From an uncultured Clostridia bacterium (GTDB taxonomy: Bacteria; Bacillota; Clostridia; Oscillospirales; Ruminococcaceae): DNA of 5,479 bases. Below are positions 1 through 5,479 of the stretch, piece after piece (positions within the stretch are counted from its first letter, which is position 1; each line of letters begins with the position of its first letter). Both the position numbers and the translations under genes were made by a program. The notes beneath the pieces were generated by a model. That model had not been told where the DNA came from and did no database searches. It was given only the letters and a program-made list of their open reading frames with translations. The stretch is taken from the NCBI GenBank assembly GCA_947381875.1, contig CANCXY010000228.1, positions 1 to 5,479 of the forward strand. Direction: 5' to 3'.

Positions 1-10
1 CGTCTGCCAT
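1..10 (-). CDS. 5' end of an unidentified gene leaving the window
   Basis: Only the first three codons are visible: an ATG (complement of 8-10) followed by GCA GAC, giving Met-Ala-Asp. The evidence for a real start is the near-perfect ribosome binding site just upstream (AAAGGAGGT at 24-16), followed by five bases and then the ATG. The product cannot be guessed from three residues. The gene lies in the same direction as the HxlR regulator, but a terminator at 104-139 separates them, so it probably has its own promoter. I could not find a convincing -35/-10 pair for it. Confidence 0.7.
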
Positions 11-15
11 TCGTT

Positions 16-24
16 ACCTCCTTT
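16..24 (-). promoter_or_regulatory. Ribosome binding site of the left-edge gene
   Basis: Read on the minus strand this is AAAGGAGGT, an almost full complement of the 16S rRNA 3' end, with five bases to the ATG at 10-8. It is the main reason for calling a gene start at the window edge. Confidence 0.75.
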
Positions 25-40
25 TTTAATTTCGTGAATG

Positions 41-57
41 TTGCACAAATCTTGCAC
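41..57. repeat. Short direct repeat TTGCAC-N5-TTGCAC
   Basis: TTGCAC occurs at 41-46 and again at 52-57, an 11-bp period close to one helical turn. It lies 31-47 bp upstream of the start codon of the left-edge gene, a plausible place for a regulator to bind. The repeat is seen directly. A regulatory role is inference, and six-base repeats also arise by chance. Confidence 0.3.
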
Positions 58-103
58 TAAAACTTTGTTACTATTTTTTCGCCTCCCTCCCGGCTATCCA
101 CGC

Positions 104-139
104 AAAAAAGCCGCCCGTTTTTTCATGCCGGACGGCTTT
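104..139 (-). terminator. Rho-independent terminator after the HxlR gene
   Basis: The arms at 107-117 and 129-139 pair over 11 positions with a single C/A mismatch (114/132), around an 11-base loop. On the minus strand the stem GGGCGGCT is followed by a run of six T (109-104), the classic intrinsic terminator layout. On the plus strand the tail is only TTTCT, so the minus direction is favoured. It lies about 120 bp past the stop of the HxlR gene, and I see no other gene in between. It would end that transcript and insulate the left-edge gene. Confidence 0.75.
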
Positions 140-257
140 CTGCGTAATGTGATAGCTCAAATAATATTTTTTTGTGGTTGCTGGCTTCGAAAAGCCTTGA
201 TATTACAGTGTTCCTATTAAAACTCATTCATAGGGCGAAGGAATTACACAGAAATCA
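140..257. other. AT-rich noncoding 3' region of the HxlR transcript
   Basis: This stretch between the HxlR stop codon and the terminator has no open reading frame with a credible ribosome binding site. It contains a small perfect hairpin, GGCTT-CGAA-AAGCC at 183-196, without a T-run, and an A/T-rich patch around 159-174. It probably forms a 3' untranslated region. Nothing supports a gene or small RNA here. Confidence 0.4.
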
Positions 258-599
258 TTAGCGGGCGGGGGCGGCGTCAAGGCCGTCCAGGAAAGCCGTG
301 CCCCAATTACACATGGCGTTCAGGACGGGGACGATGCTTTTCCCAAGGGCCGTCAGGGAATAGAGTGTCCGGGGCGGCTTTTCGGGGATCACCTCGCGGC
401 AGATCATCCCGTTCCTTTCCAGGTCGTGAAGCTGCTGGGAGAGCATTTTAGGCGTCGCTTTAGGGATGAGGCGCTGCAATTCCATATAGTGCAGGGGCTT
501 TTGGATCAGGTGCCAGAGGATCAGCGGTTTGTATTTGCCGCCGATCAAAAACAGCGTGGCTTCTACGGGGCAGTTGAATTGATCTTTCCGATATTCCAT
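258..599 (-). CDS. HxlR-family winged-helix transcriptional regulator
   Basis: A 113-residue DNA-binding protein, the usual size for the HxlR family (single winged helix-turn-helix domain, normally a dimer). The family signature is clear: CPVEATLFLIGGKYKPLILWH at residues 10-30, then the recognition-helix region around TPKMLSQQLHDLERNGMI (49-66), the wing with PEKPPRTLYSLT (72-83), and a C-terminal helix ending NAMCNWG. Cys10 sits where redox-sensing family members such as YodB and HypR carry their reactive cysteine; Cys67 and Cys97 are also present. The ATG at 599 is preceded by AAAGGAA about 11 bases upstream. The gene is divergent from the nitroreductase across 138 bp, as in HypR/HypO of Bacillus subtilis, so it probably represses that gene and itself, with relief by electrophiles or oxidants. 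Family assignment is firm; the inducer and redox role are inferred. Confidence 0.93.
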   Translation of the reverse strand: MEYRKDQFNCPVEATLFLIGGKYKPLILWHLIQKPLHYMELQRLIPKATPKMLSQQLHDLERNGMICREVIPEKPPRTLYSLTALGKSIVPVLNAMCNWGTAFLDGLDAAPAR

Positions 600-635
600 A
601 ACGGCAGCGGTTCCTTTCTTTTTGGGAAGTATCTA

Positions 636-649
636 CCGCAAAAGTGCGG
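636..649. promoter_or_regulatory. Small inverted repeat in the divergent control region
   Basis: CCGCA (636-640) and TGCGG (645-649) form a perfect five-base inverted repeat around AAAG, immediately upstream of the proposed -35 box of the nitroreductase. It could be an operator half-site pair for the HxlR protein. It is short and does not match any HxlR operator I can recall, so the call is tentative. Confidence 0.25.
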
Positions 650-651
650 CC

Positions 652-679
652 TTGTAATCTCGTGGAGGAATGGTAAAAT
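652..679 (+). promoter_or_regulatory. Candidate sigma-A promoter for the nitroreductase
   Basis: TTGTAA (652-657) resembles the -35 box at four of six positions. TAAAAT (674-679) matches the -10 box at five of six, with a 16-bp spacer. Transcription would start near 686, leaving a leader of roughly 50 bases before the ATG at 738. A/T-rich bases follow the -10 box. No equally good promoter was seen for the divergent regulator gene. Confidence 0.45.
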
Positions 680-723
680 ATATATCAGGCCGGAAGAAAC
701 GCGCGTTCTACAGCCAAAACAGA

Positions 724-729
724 AAGGAG
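724..729 (+). promoter_or_regulatory. Ribosome binding site fixing the nitroreductase start
   Basis: AAGGAG lies eight bases before the ATG at 738. The reading frame stays open far upstream (from an ATG at 426), but that extension is antisense to the HxlR gene. This site and the start of family homology both point to 738. A nearby ATG at 733 is out of frame. Confidence 0.8.
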
Positions 730-737
730 AAAATGCA

Positions 738-1256
738 ATGGATTTCCTTACGCTCGCCAAAACACGGTATTCTGTGCGCCGCTATACAAAGCAGAAAGTG
801 GAGCGGGAAAAGATAGACAAAATTTTGCAGGCGGCGCATGCCGCACCAACCGCCGCGAACCTTCAGCCTGTGCACCTGATTGTTGTGCAGGAGCAGGAGG
901 GGCTGGAAAAGATAGGGAAAAGCGCGAATATTTATGGCGCGCCGCTTGCGGTAATCGTATGCGCCGACCACGAAAAGGCATGGGTGCGCCCGTTCGACCA
1001 CAAACAGACGGGCGATATAGACGCCGCTATCCTGACCGACCACATGATGTTAGAGGCGGCCAGCCTGGGCCTGGGTTCCGTGTGGGTCTGCTATTTCAAG
1101 CCGGATGTCCTGCGGGAAGAATTTGCCCTGCCGGGGTATCTGGAGCCTGTCAATATATTGGCAGTTGGATACGCGAGCGGCGCACCTGCTGACCCGGAAC
1201 GCCATGCCCAGACGCGCATACCGATCGAAGCGCTGGTGTCTTATGAAACCCTGTAG
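738..1256 (+). CDS. Small FMN-dependent nitroreductase family protein
   Basis: A 172-residue cytoplasmic oxidoreductase of the nitroreductase superfamily. These enzymes form FMN-binding dimers and use NAD(P)H to reduce nitro compounds, quinones or related electrophiles. Visible family features are the N-terminal RYSVRRYT (residues 10-17; the arginines and serine contact FMN phosphate), AAPTAANLQPVHLIVV (35-50; the Asn-x-Gln-Pro element), the long helix DIDAAILTDHMMLEAASLGLGSVWV (93-117), and the C-terminal GYASGAPADPERH (144-156) typical of this family. At about 170 residues it is one of the short clostridial forms. It is transcribed away from the HxlR regulator and ends before a strong terminator, so it is probably monocistronic and controlled by that regulator. 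Its physiological substrate cannot be read from the sequence. Family assignment is firm. Confidence 0.93.
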   Translation: MDFLTLAKTRYSVRRYTKQKVEREKIDKILQAAHAAPTAANLQPVHLIVVQEQEGLEKIGKSANIYGAPLAVIVCADHEKAWVRPFDHKQTGDIDAAILTDHMMLEAASLGLGSVWVCYFKPDVLREEFALPGYLEPVNILAVGYASGAPADPERHAQTRIPIEALVSYETL

Positions 1257-1288
1257 CAAAGTATAGCAGAAACAAGGTGCGCTGTAAA

Positions 1289-1327
1289 GCATCAGCGCCC
1301 CGGCCATGCAAACCGGGGCGCTGATGC
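1289..1327. terminator. Strong hairpin terminator between convergent genes
   Basis: The arms at 1289-1303 and 1313-1327 are a perfect 15-bp GC-rich inverted repeat around a nine-base loop. On the plus strand the stem is followed by GTTTTC, and it begins 32 bases after the nitroreductase stop, so it most likely ends that transcript. On the minus strand the tail is TTTAC, so it may also act as the end of the incoming GntR-ROK-glycosidase operon, whose last stop codon is at 1384. The weak T-runs are offset by a very stable stem. Confidence 0.75.
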
Positions 1328-1383
1328 GTTTTCGCTGCACTCTCCACGCCAGAGATGGGAAAAGGAATCCATCAAAGGTTTCT

Positions 1384-3786
1384 TTATTCCTGCCCCACGA
1401 CCAGTACATACGGGTCAAAGCAGTTTTCCCGCAGTGCGTCCATCGCGTCTTCCGGCTGTGTCTCCCCGCTGAGCCATAGGCTGTAGCTGTACTCGCAGAA
1501 GCCCGAAAGATCCATCTTGAAATTCGTTTCCCAGTTGTTGTTCATAATCCAGGAATACACCGGGCGGCGGTTGTTCCCCTCCTTGCCGTCGCAAAGCTGG
1601 ATGGGGTGATGGCGCAGCTCGCCCATATAGACAAGCGCTGTATCCCGCGCCGCCACAAGGGCGCTGCCCTCCGGGGAGACGTAGGCAAGCCCTTCATCCG
1701 ACATATAGAATTCCATGCAGGTGCCCGGTACCTGGTCGACGCCGGGGCGGAACGCCTCGCGCCCGCCCTTGCGCAAATACAGCGCGCTGCCAGGGATATT
1801 CAGGCTCAGCGGCAGGAAAACGCTTTCGATATCTGAGGAAATTGTTTTGCCAAGCTCCAGACGAAAATCCACGCGGGGCATATCCTCATACAGTTTAATA
1901 TACATATCTGCCCGCACGGTGCCTGGCAGGCTGTAGCACAGCCGCAGCAGTGTAAACACTGGCCCGCGCTCCACACAGAATACCCTTTTCAGTTCGCCCA
2001 CATGAACAGTCGCGTGTGTGCCCCGGATATTGCGGCCCATGATGCGCCGTTCATTCCCGGCCCGCGCGGCAGATTCCCGGCTTTCTCCACCGACGGGCGT
2101 CACCTCATATACGGGAGTAAAGAAGGGCGCTTCGCTCTCGCCCAGCAGTTCCCGGCCTGTGCGCTTGTCGATGAGGGAAAGCACGCCTTCGCCCGCGCGG
2201 TAGCGCAGGAGGAACCAGCGGTTTTCCGTCTCATAGGGCAGGCGGGAGGTGACGGGGTCATACTCGTTCACGATATCGCGCACCTGCTCCGCGCCCACAT
2301 AGCATTGGCGGGTGTTGTTCACTTCCTTGTCTTTGGGCAGCGCCGTATAGGTGTATGCCTTTTCTTCTCCGGGCAGAAAGTCATCGGTAAAGCTGATCTT
2401 TCGCCCGCGCGGGTGCGGGGAGACCTGGCAGGGCAGGACTTCGCCCGCCGCATTGCGGACCTCCGCCGCCTCCATCACAGGGCTTTCTATGAAGAATTCC
2501 ACCAGCCGCCTGCCGGGCCTGTTATTGACGCCGCATGCGCGGACTGTCCCGTGTGTGCTGTAATAGCGCAGGACATCGCCCCGCGCGGCGGCAATCCGAT
2601 TCAGCATCCGGGATGCGGCTTCATGCGCTTTGGAGGCATAGCTGTTTTTGCGCATATCTAAGTTTAGTACCATTGTGTCATAGGGGTCGCTGATGGTGGA
2701 GGAGTGGCCCCAAGTATGTTCGGCGTAGAGCAGAAGGTTATCCTGCGCGGCAGCGTCCAGCGCGGGGAATTTTTCCGCCGCATCCTTTTCCAGCCTGCGG
2801 CATAGCTGCCAGCGGCGGCGTGCGTCCAGATAATGTTTGACCGCATAGGGTGTGCTGCCTATGCCGTTTGCCCACCAGTCGGTGAGGTCGCCGCGATACA
2901 CCGGGGCATCGGCTAACTTCGGCGCGATGGCGGCATACAGTTCCTGCAAAGAGACCATTTGCAGGCGCACGTCTTCGCCATACCGTGCGTTGTATGCCTC
3001 AATGGTGCGCAGGATCTCTGTCGAGGGCGGCGCGTTGTCGCTGAATACGCCGGAAACAGCGGTGAGAATGAAATCATACAGATACCCCTGGCTCTCGCAG
3101 GAGGTTAAGTACTCCGAAAGGCTTTTGTGAAGCATTTCCACCGCGTCCGGTGGCATCTCATCCAGACCCAGGCGGTCGCGAATCATAAAGTTGGAGCTTC
3201 GGTTGGGCTGGATGCCTAATACATTGCCTAAATTGTAGTGTTCACCGTTCCAGACCAGCAGACGTTTTCCCGCCGCATTTTCCCAGAAAAAGGCCGTCTG
3301 GTTCTGATAGAGCGGGTACATGCCGTGGTGGCAGTGGATATTGGCGAACAGAAATTCTACGCCCTGATCCAGCATGGCGTCCCGGTAGCCCATGGAAATA
3401 CCGTTGATGTCCGCCATCATAGCGGTGCGGATCGCCGCGCCGTGCGGGGTCAGGCGCGCCTGCCACTGGGCCAGGCGTTCGGCGTATGCCTGGCAGTCTA
3501 CCAGGTCGGTAAAGTTCAGGTAGTTGGCGGAAAGGCCGATCTTTCCCTCCGCCGCCAGGCGCAGGAAAGCGTCCTGCTGCTCCGGCGAGGCGGTCTTGAA
3601 AAATTCTTCCACGCAGAACAACGTCTCGCAGTTCCAGCGGAAAGCGGTGTTTTCGGGCTTTGCCATGATGTCGAGTACAGTGCGGATATAGTCGGCTTGG
3701 GTATCGATGACGCGCTCCTGCAAGTCGGTATAGCCGATATCCGTGTGGGAGTGGTGGACAACATAAACAGTCTTGATGCTTGGCAT
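1384..3786 (-). CDS. Glycoside hydrolase family 38-like (DUF5054-type) protein, putative alpha-mannosidase
   Basis: An 800-residue protein with GH38-type features. HHSHTDIGYTD at residues 11-21 matches the family zinc motif His-x-Asp (His14, Asp16). Asp126 in MMADINGISMGY fits the catalytic nucleophile, which also binds zinc. His357 or His361 in YAEHTWGHSST (354-364) is the likely fourth metal ligand. The catalytic half runs to about residue 400 and is followed by a beta-rich C-terminal half ending with NNNWETNFKMD (749-759), as in GH38 C-terminal domains. The HTDIGYT form and the overall sequence recall the DUF5054 group rather than classical lysosomal or Golgi enzymes. The start at 3786 is set by AGGAGG eight bases upstream and by the motif beginning at residue 11; the frame stays open 62 codons further, but that run crosses the hairpin repeats and the end of the ROK gene. 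No signal peptide or membrane segment is visible, so it should act in the cytoplasm on imported glycosides. It is the last visible gene of the operon. Exact substrate is unknown. Confidence 0.85.
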   Translation of the reverse strand: MPSIKTVYVVHHSHTDIGYTDLQERVIDTQADYIRTVLDIMAKPENTAFRWNCETLFCVEEFFKTASPEQQDAFLRLAAEGKIGLSANYLNFTDLVDCQAYAERLAQWQARLTPHGAAIRTAMMADINGISMGYRDAMLDQGVEFLFANIHCHHGMYPLYQNQTAFFWENAAGKRLLVWNGEHYNLGNVLGIQPNRSSNFMIRDRLGLDEMPPDAVEMLHKSLSEYLTSCESQGYLYDFILTAVSGVFSDNAPPSTEILRTIEAYNARYGEDVRLQMVSLQELYAAIAPKLADAPVYRGDLTDWWANGIGSTPYAVKHYLDARRRWQLCRRLEKDAAEKFPALDAAAQDNLLLYAEHTWGHSSTISDPYDTMVLNLDMRKNSYASKAHEAASRMLNRIAAARGDVLRYYSTHGTVRACGVNNRPGRRLVEFFIESPVMEAAEVRNAAGEVLPCQVSPHPRGRKISFTDDFLPGEEKAYTYTALPKDKEVNNTRQCYVGAEQVRDIVNEYDPVTSRLPYETENRWFLLRYRAGEGVLSLIDKRTGRELLGESEAPFFTPVYEVTPVGGESRESAARAGNERRIMGRNIRGTHATVHVGELKRVFCVERGPVFTLLRLCYSLPGTVRADMYIKLYEDMPRVDFRLELGKTISSDIESVFLPLSLNIPGSALYLRKGGREAFRPGVDQVPGTCMEFYMSDEGLAYVSPEGSALVAARDTALVYMGELRHHPIQLCDGKEGNNRRPVYSWIMNNNWETNFKMDLSGFCEYSYSLWLSGETQPEDAMDALRENCFDPYVLVVGQE

Positions 3787-3794
3787 AAAATCTT

Positions 3795-3800
3795 CCTCCT
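3795..3800 (-). promoter_or_regulatory. Ribosome binding site fixing the glycosidase start
   Basis: Read on the minus strand this is AGGAGG, eight bases before the ATG at 3786. It excludes the longer in-frame start at 3972, which would lie inside the ROK coding region. Confidence 0.85.
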
Positions 3801-3826
3801 GAAAATAAATGGAACAAGATGGGATT

Positions 3827-3874
3827 CCAAAGGGGCTGCGCCCCTTTGGCGGAGTCCAGAGGCAGCGCCTCTGG
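3827..3874. repeat. Tandem double-palindrome intergenic element
   Basis: Two perfect hairpins stand side by side in the gap between the ROK and glycosidase genes. The first is CCAAAGGGGC-TGC-GCCCCTTTGG (arms 3827-3836 and 3840-3849, ten pairs). The second is CCAGAGGC-AGC-GCCTCTGG (arms 3856-3863 and 3867-3874, eight pairs). Six bases (CGGAGT) separate them. Each has a three-base loop, and neither is followed by a T-run on the minus strand, so this is not a standard terminator. The layout resembles GC-rich repetitive palindromes that I recall as scattered between genes in gut Clostridia; that is memory, not a search. In the operon mRNA it could stabilise the ends or lower expression of the downstream glycosidase. 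Confidence 0.7.
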
Positions 3875-3883
3875 GCAGGCTTC

Positions 3884-4774
3884 TCAAACGCCTTGCGGCG
3901 CAAGCGCGGACAGCCCCCGCAGCGTGCTGACGGAAGTGTCCTGCGCCGTATACAGCCGGATGCCGCGCGCATGGCAGGCGGCTTTCAGGGGCGCGGCAAA
4001 CAGCGCGGCGCTTTGCGTGATCTGTCCGCCAAGGCACACGGTTTCGGGCTGGAACGAGCCGAGGAACGGCAGCAGCGCGGCGCAGAGGTTTTCGCCAAAG
4101 GCGGAAAAGCATTGTATCGCCCCCGCGTCGCCATCCTGGGCGCGCAGAGAGATTTCACGCACATCTAACCCATGCGCTGCCGTGCCCATATGCGTTTGCG
4201 CTAATGACAGCAGCCCGCGCCGGGAGATGTAGTCGTCGATGCGGCCATTCAGGAAGGGTACAGGGTAGAGGTATCCGCTGGGCGGGACGCCGGGCGTATC
4301 TTCGGGCGCGAGTGCCCCGTCTGCGCCGAACGCGCTGCCACAGCCGGTGCCGATGCACACGAACAGCGCGCGGCGCGCGCCCTGCGCCGGGCCGAAACGC
4401 ATTTCCCCCAGTGCGAACGCCGAGGCGTCGTTGGTAAAAAGGATATCCTGCGGCGCGGTGTGCGTCAAAGAGGCGAATGCCGCGCGGAGATTGATCCCGT
4501 ACAGCGCGTCGTATTTATCCAGCCCGCGCAGCAGGCAGATCCCCCGCGCGTAATCGAAAGGGCCGGGGAAGGCGAGACGCAGCCCGGCGGTTTCCCGGCC
4601 TTCCATGCGCAGCGCTGAGAAGATTGCCGAAAAATTTTCCAGCAGCGTTTCCTTTGCCTCCTTCGCCTTGGCGGGGAAATGGCGCAGAGGGCGCAGCAGA
4701 CACCCGTCTGTACCCACGGGTGCGGCTTTGATCTCGGTTCCCCCGACATCCAGACAAAGATAGATGCGTTCCAT
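3884..4774 (-). CDS. ROK-family protein, putative sugar kinase lacking the zinc motif
   Basis: A 296-residue member of the ROK (repressor, ORF, kinase) family, close to the usual 290-320. The N-terminal phosphate-binding motif is LDVGGTEIK (residues 8-16). AFPGPFDYARGI (68-79) is a typical ROK strand-loop. NDASAFALGE (115-124) carries the catalytic base Asp116. IGTGCGSAF (141-149) is the second phosphate loop, and VCLGGQITQS (246-255) the adenosine loop. There is no N-terminal helix-turn-helix, so it is kinase-type rather than repressor-type. The usual E-x-G-H sugar-contact motif and the following Cys-rich zinc motif are replaced by a stretch near GVPPSGYLYPVPFLNGRIDDYISRR (162-186). The sugar preference therefore cannot be assigned. 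The start has AGGAGGG eight bases upstream and lies 17 bp after the GntR stop, so the two genes are surely cotranscribed. It likely phosphorylates a sugar released by the downstream glycosidase; this is inference. Confidence 0.88.
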   Translation of the reverse strand: MERIYLCLDVGGTEIKAAPVGTDGCLLRPLRHFPAKAKEAKETLLENFSAIFSALRMEGRETAGLRLAFPGPFDYARGICLLRGLDKYDALYGINLRAAFASLTHTAPQDILFTNDASAFALGEMRFGPAQGARRALFVCIGTGCGSAFGADGALAPEDTPGVPPSGYLYPVPFLNGRIDDYISRRGLLSLAQTHMGTAAHGLDVREISLRAQDGDAGAIQCFSAFGENLCAALLPFLGSFQPETVCLGGQITQSAALFAAPLKAACHARGIRLYTAQDTSVSTLRGLSALAPQGV

Positions 4775-4791
4775 CCATTTTTCCCTCCTGC

Positions 4792-5479
4792 CTATCGCTG
4801 TGTCTCGATTTGAAAACTGCTTCGACTGGCGGGATAATAGGATTCGCTGTATTCTACCACGACCCCATCCTTTGTATATCCACGCGAGGCGATATAGGCC
4901 GCCGGCTCAAACGAGCCGATGCCCAGCGCCAAAGCTGCCTGTTCGGGCGGCATAACTACTTCTAACCGCCGCGAGGCGCGCACTACGGAAAGACCCTGCC
5001 GGTCCAGCGCCTCATATAGGGAAGCGTCGGTAAAATCCAGCCCGGATAAATTTGGGAACAGCGCATAGGGGATATATACGGTGGTATATACCACCGGCGC
5101 GTTGGCGTTCACGTTTTCGATATGCCGCAGGCGTGTGAGGCGTGTTACCTGCGCCCCCGCCGGGAGGCGAAGCGCGTCCGCCACACGCTCCTCCGCCTTT
5201 TCCAGGCGCAGACACAGTACCTTTGTGCGCAGGACATGTCCCTTTTTGAAACATTCTTCCCGATAGCCCGCCACAAAGCTGGTGGATTCATGGATCAGCT
5301 TCGGTTCCGCGACAAATGTACCGCTCCCCTTCACGCGGATGAGCAGTCCCTCCTTCGCGAGCAGGTCCAGTGCCTGCCGCACGGTGGGGCGGCTGACTTG
5401 CAGCAGGGCGGCGCATTCATTTTCTGCCGGGATCTGACTGCCTACCGGATATTCTCCGCTGGCGATGCGCTGCCGGATG
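4792..5479 (-). CDS. GntR-family regulator with UTRA effector domain (5' end cut off)
   Basis: 228 residues are visible; probably about 10-20 N-terminal residues lie beyond the right edge. The reading frame is open to position 5478, and codons before the internal GTG at 5382 encode the expected winged helix, IRQRIASGEYPVGSQIPAENE, then LLQVSRPTVRQALDLLAKEGLLIRVKGSGTFVA, the classic GntR DNA-binding domain. The rest fits a UTRA ligand-binding domain of the HutC subfamily: a region starting near TSFVAGYREEC, the strand VTRLTRLRHIENVNANAPVVYTTVYIP, and the closing VVVEYSESYYPASRSSFQIE. UTRA domains usually bind sugar phosphates or other small metabolites. It is the first visible gene of the operon with the ROK and glycosidase genes, so it is probably their local regulator, most often a repressor relieved by a pathway sugar. 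Its operator and promoter would be outside the window. Confidence 0.93.
   Translation of the reverse strand, partial: IRQRIASGEYPVGSQIPAENECAALLQVSRPTVRQALDLLAKEGLLIRVKGSGTFVAEPKLIHESTSFVAGYREECFKKGHVLRTKVLCLRLEKAEERVADALRLPAGAQVTRLTRLRHIENVNANAPVVYTTVYIPYALFPNLSGLDFTDASLYEALDRQGLSVVRASRRLEVVMPPEQAALALGIGSFEPAAYIASRGYTKDGVVVEYSESYYPASRSSFQIETQR

Noticed and set aside
183..196. GGCTT-CGAA-AAGCC hairpin as a terminator or small RNA end
   Set aside because: Only five base pairs and no T-run on either strand.
38..220. 60-codon plus-strand open frame at the left
   Set aside because: It has no ribosome binding site and is translated straight through the terminator hairpin.
426..737. Long in-frame extension upstream of the nitroreductase start
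   Set aside because: It lies antisense to the HxlR gene, has no family similarity, and the ribosome binding site and homology both begin at 738.
2002..2661. 219-codon plus-strand open frame inside the glycosidase gene
   Set aside because: A shadow frame opposite a high-GC coding region. There is no ribosome binding site or recognisable domain, whereas the opposite strand has clear GH38 motifs and continuous homology.
3827..3849. Palindrome as an intrinsic terminator between ROK and glycosidase genes
   Set aside because: No T-run follows the stem on the minus strand, and the downstream gene has no obvious promoter of its own, so cotranscription is more likely.
3238..3930. 230-codon plus-strand open frame across the glycosidase start
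   Set aside because: It is antisense to the catalytic motifs of the GH38-like gene and spans the intergenic hairpins; no domain is recognisable.
3787..3972. 62-codon N-terminal extension of the glycosidase
   Set aside because: It runs through the palindromic repeat and the 3' end of the ROK gene, reads as low-complexity Arg/Pro-rich sequence, and a strong ribosome binding site supports 3786.

Overview
The window looks like chromosomal DNA from a GC-rich, low-oxygen Gram-positive bacterium, most likely a gut-type Clostridia (Oscillospiraceae/Christensenellales-like). This is an inference. It rests on strong AGGAGG-type ribosome binding sites, an HxlR regulator paired with a small nitroreductase, a GntR/ROK/glycosidase cluster, and a GC-rich tandem hairpin element of a kind I recall from such genomes. 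No marker gene fixes the taxonomy.

Layout from left to right. Positions 1-10 hold only the first codons of a gene leaving the window on the minus strand, identified by a textbook ribosome binding site. An AT-richer gap (about 25-257) holds a rho-independent terminator (104-139, minus) and a short direct repeat. Next comes a divergent pair: an HxlR-family regulator on the minus strand (258-599) and a small FMN nitroreductase on the plus strand (738-1256), sharing a 138-bp control region. A very strong hairpin terminator (1289-1327) separates the nitroreductase from the convergent block on its right.

The right two thirds are a minus-strand operon, read from the right edge leftwards. It has a GntR/UTRA-type regulator (5' end outside the window), then after 17 bp a ROK-family sugar-kinase-like protein (4774-3884), then after 97 bp an 800-residue protein with a GH38-type alpha-mannosidase catalytic signature (3786-1384). 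The 97-bp gap carries two back-to-back perfect palindromes that do not look like a terminator.

Proposed logic. The GntR/UTRA protein probably senses a sugar or sugar phosphate and controls the operon. The glycosidase has no signal peptide, so it would hydrolyse an imported oligosaccharide or glycoside in the cytoplasm, and the ROK protein may phosphorylate a released sugar. The ROK protein keeps the ATP-binding and catalytic Asp motifs but lacks the usual E-x-G-H sugar motif and the Cys-rich zinc motif, so its substrate is uncertain. On the left, the HxlR protein probably represses the nitroreductase and releases it under electrophile or oxidative stress, by analogy with known HxlR/nitroreductase pairs. 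I see no mobile element, CRISPR array, tRNA or rRNA. Apart from the hairpin element and the divergent ROK protein, the window looks like ordinary accessory metabolism.
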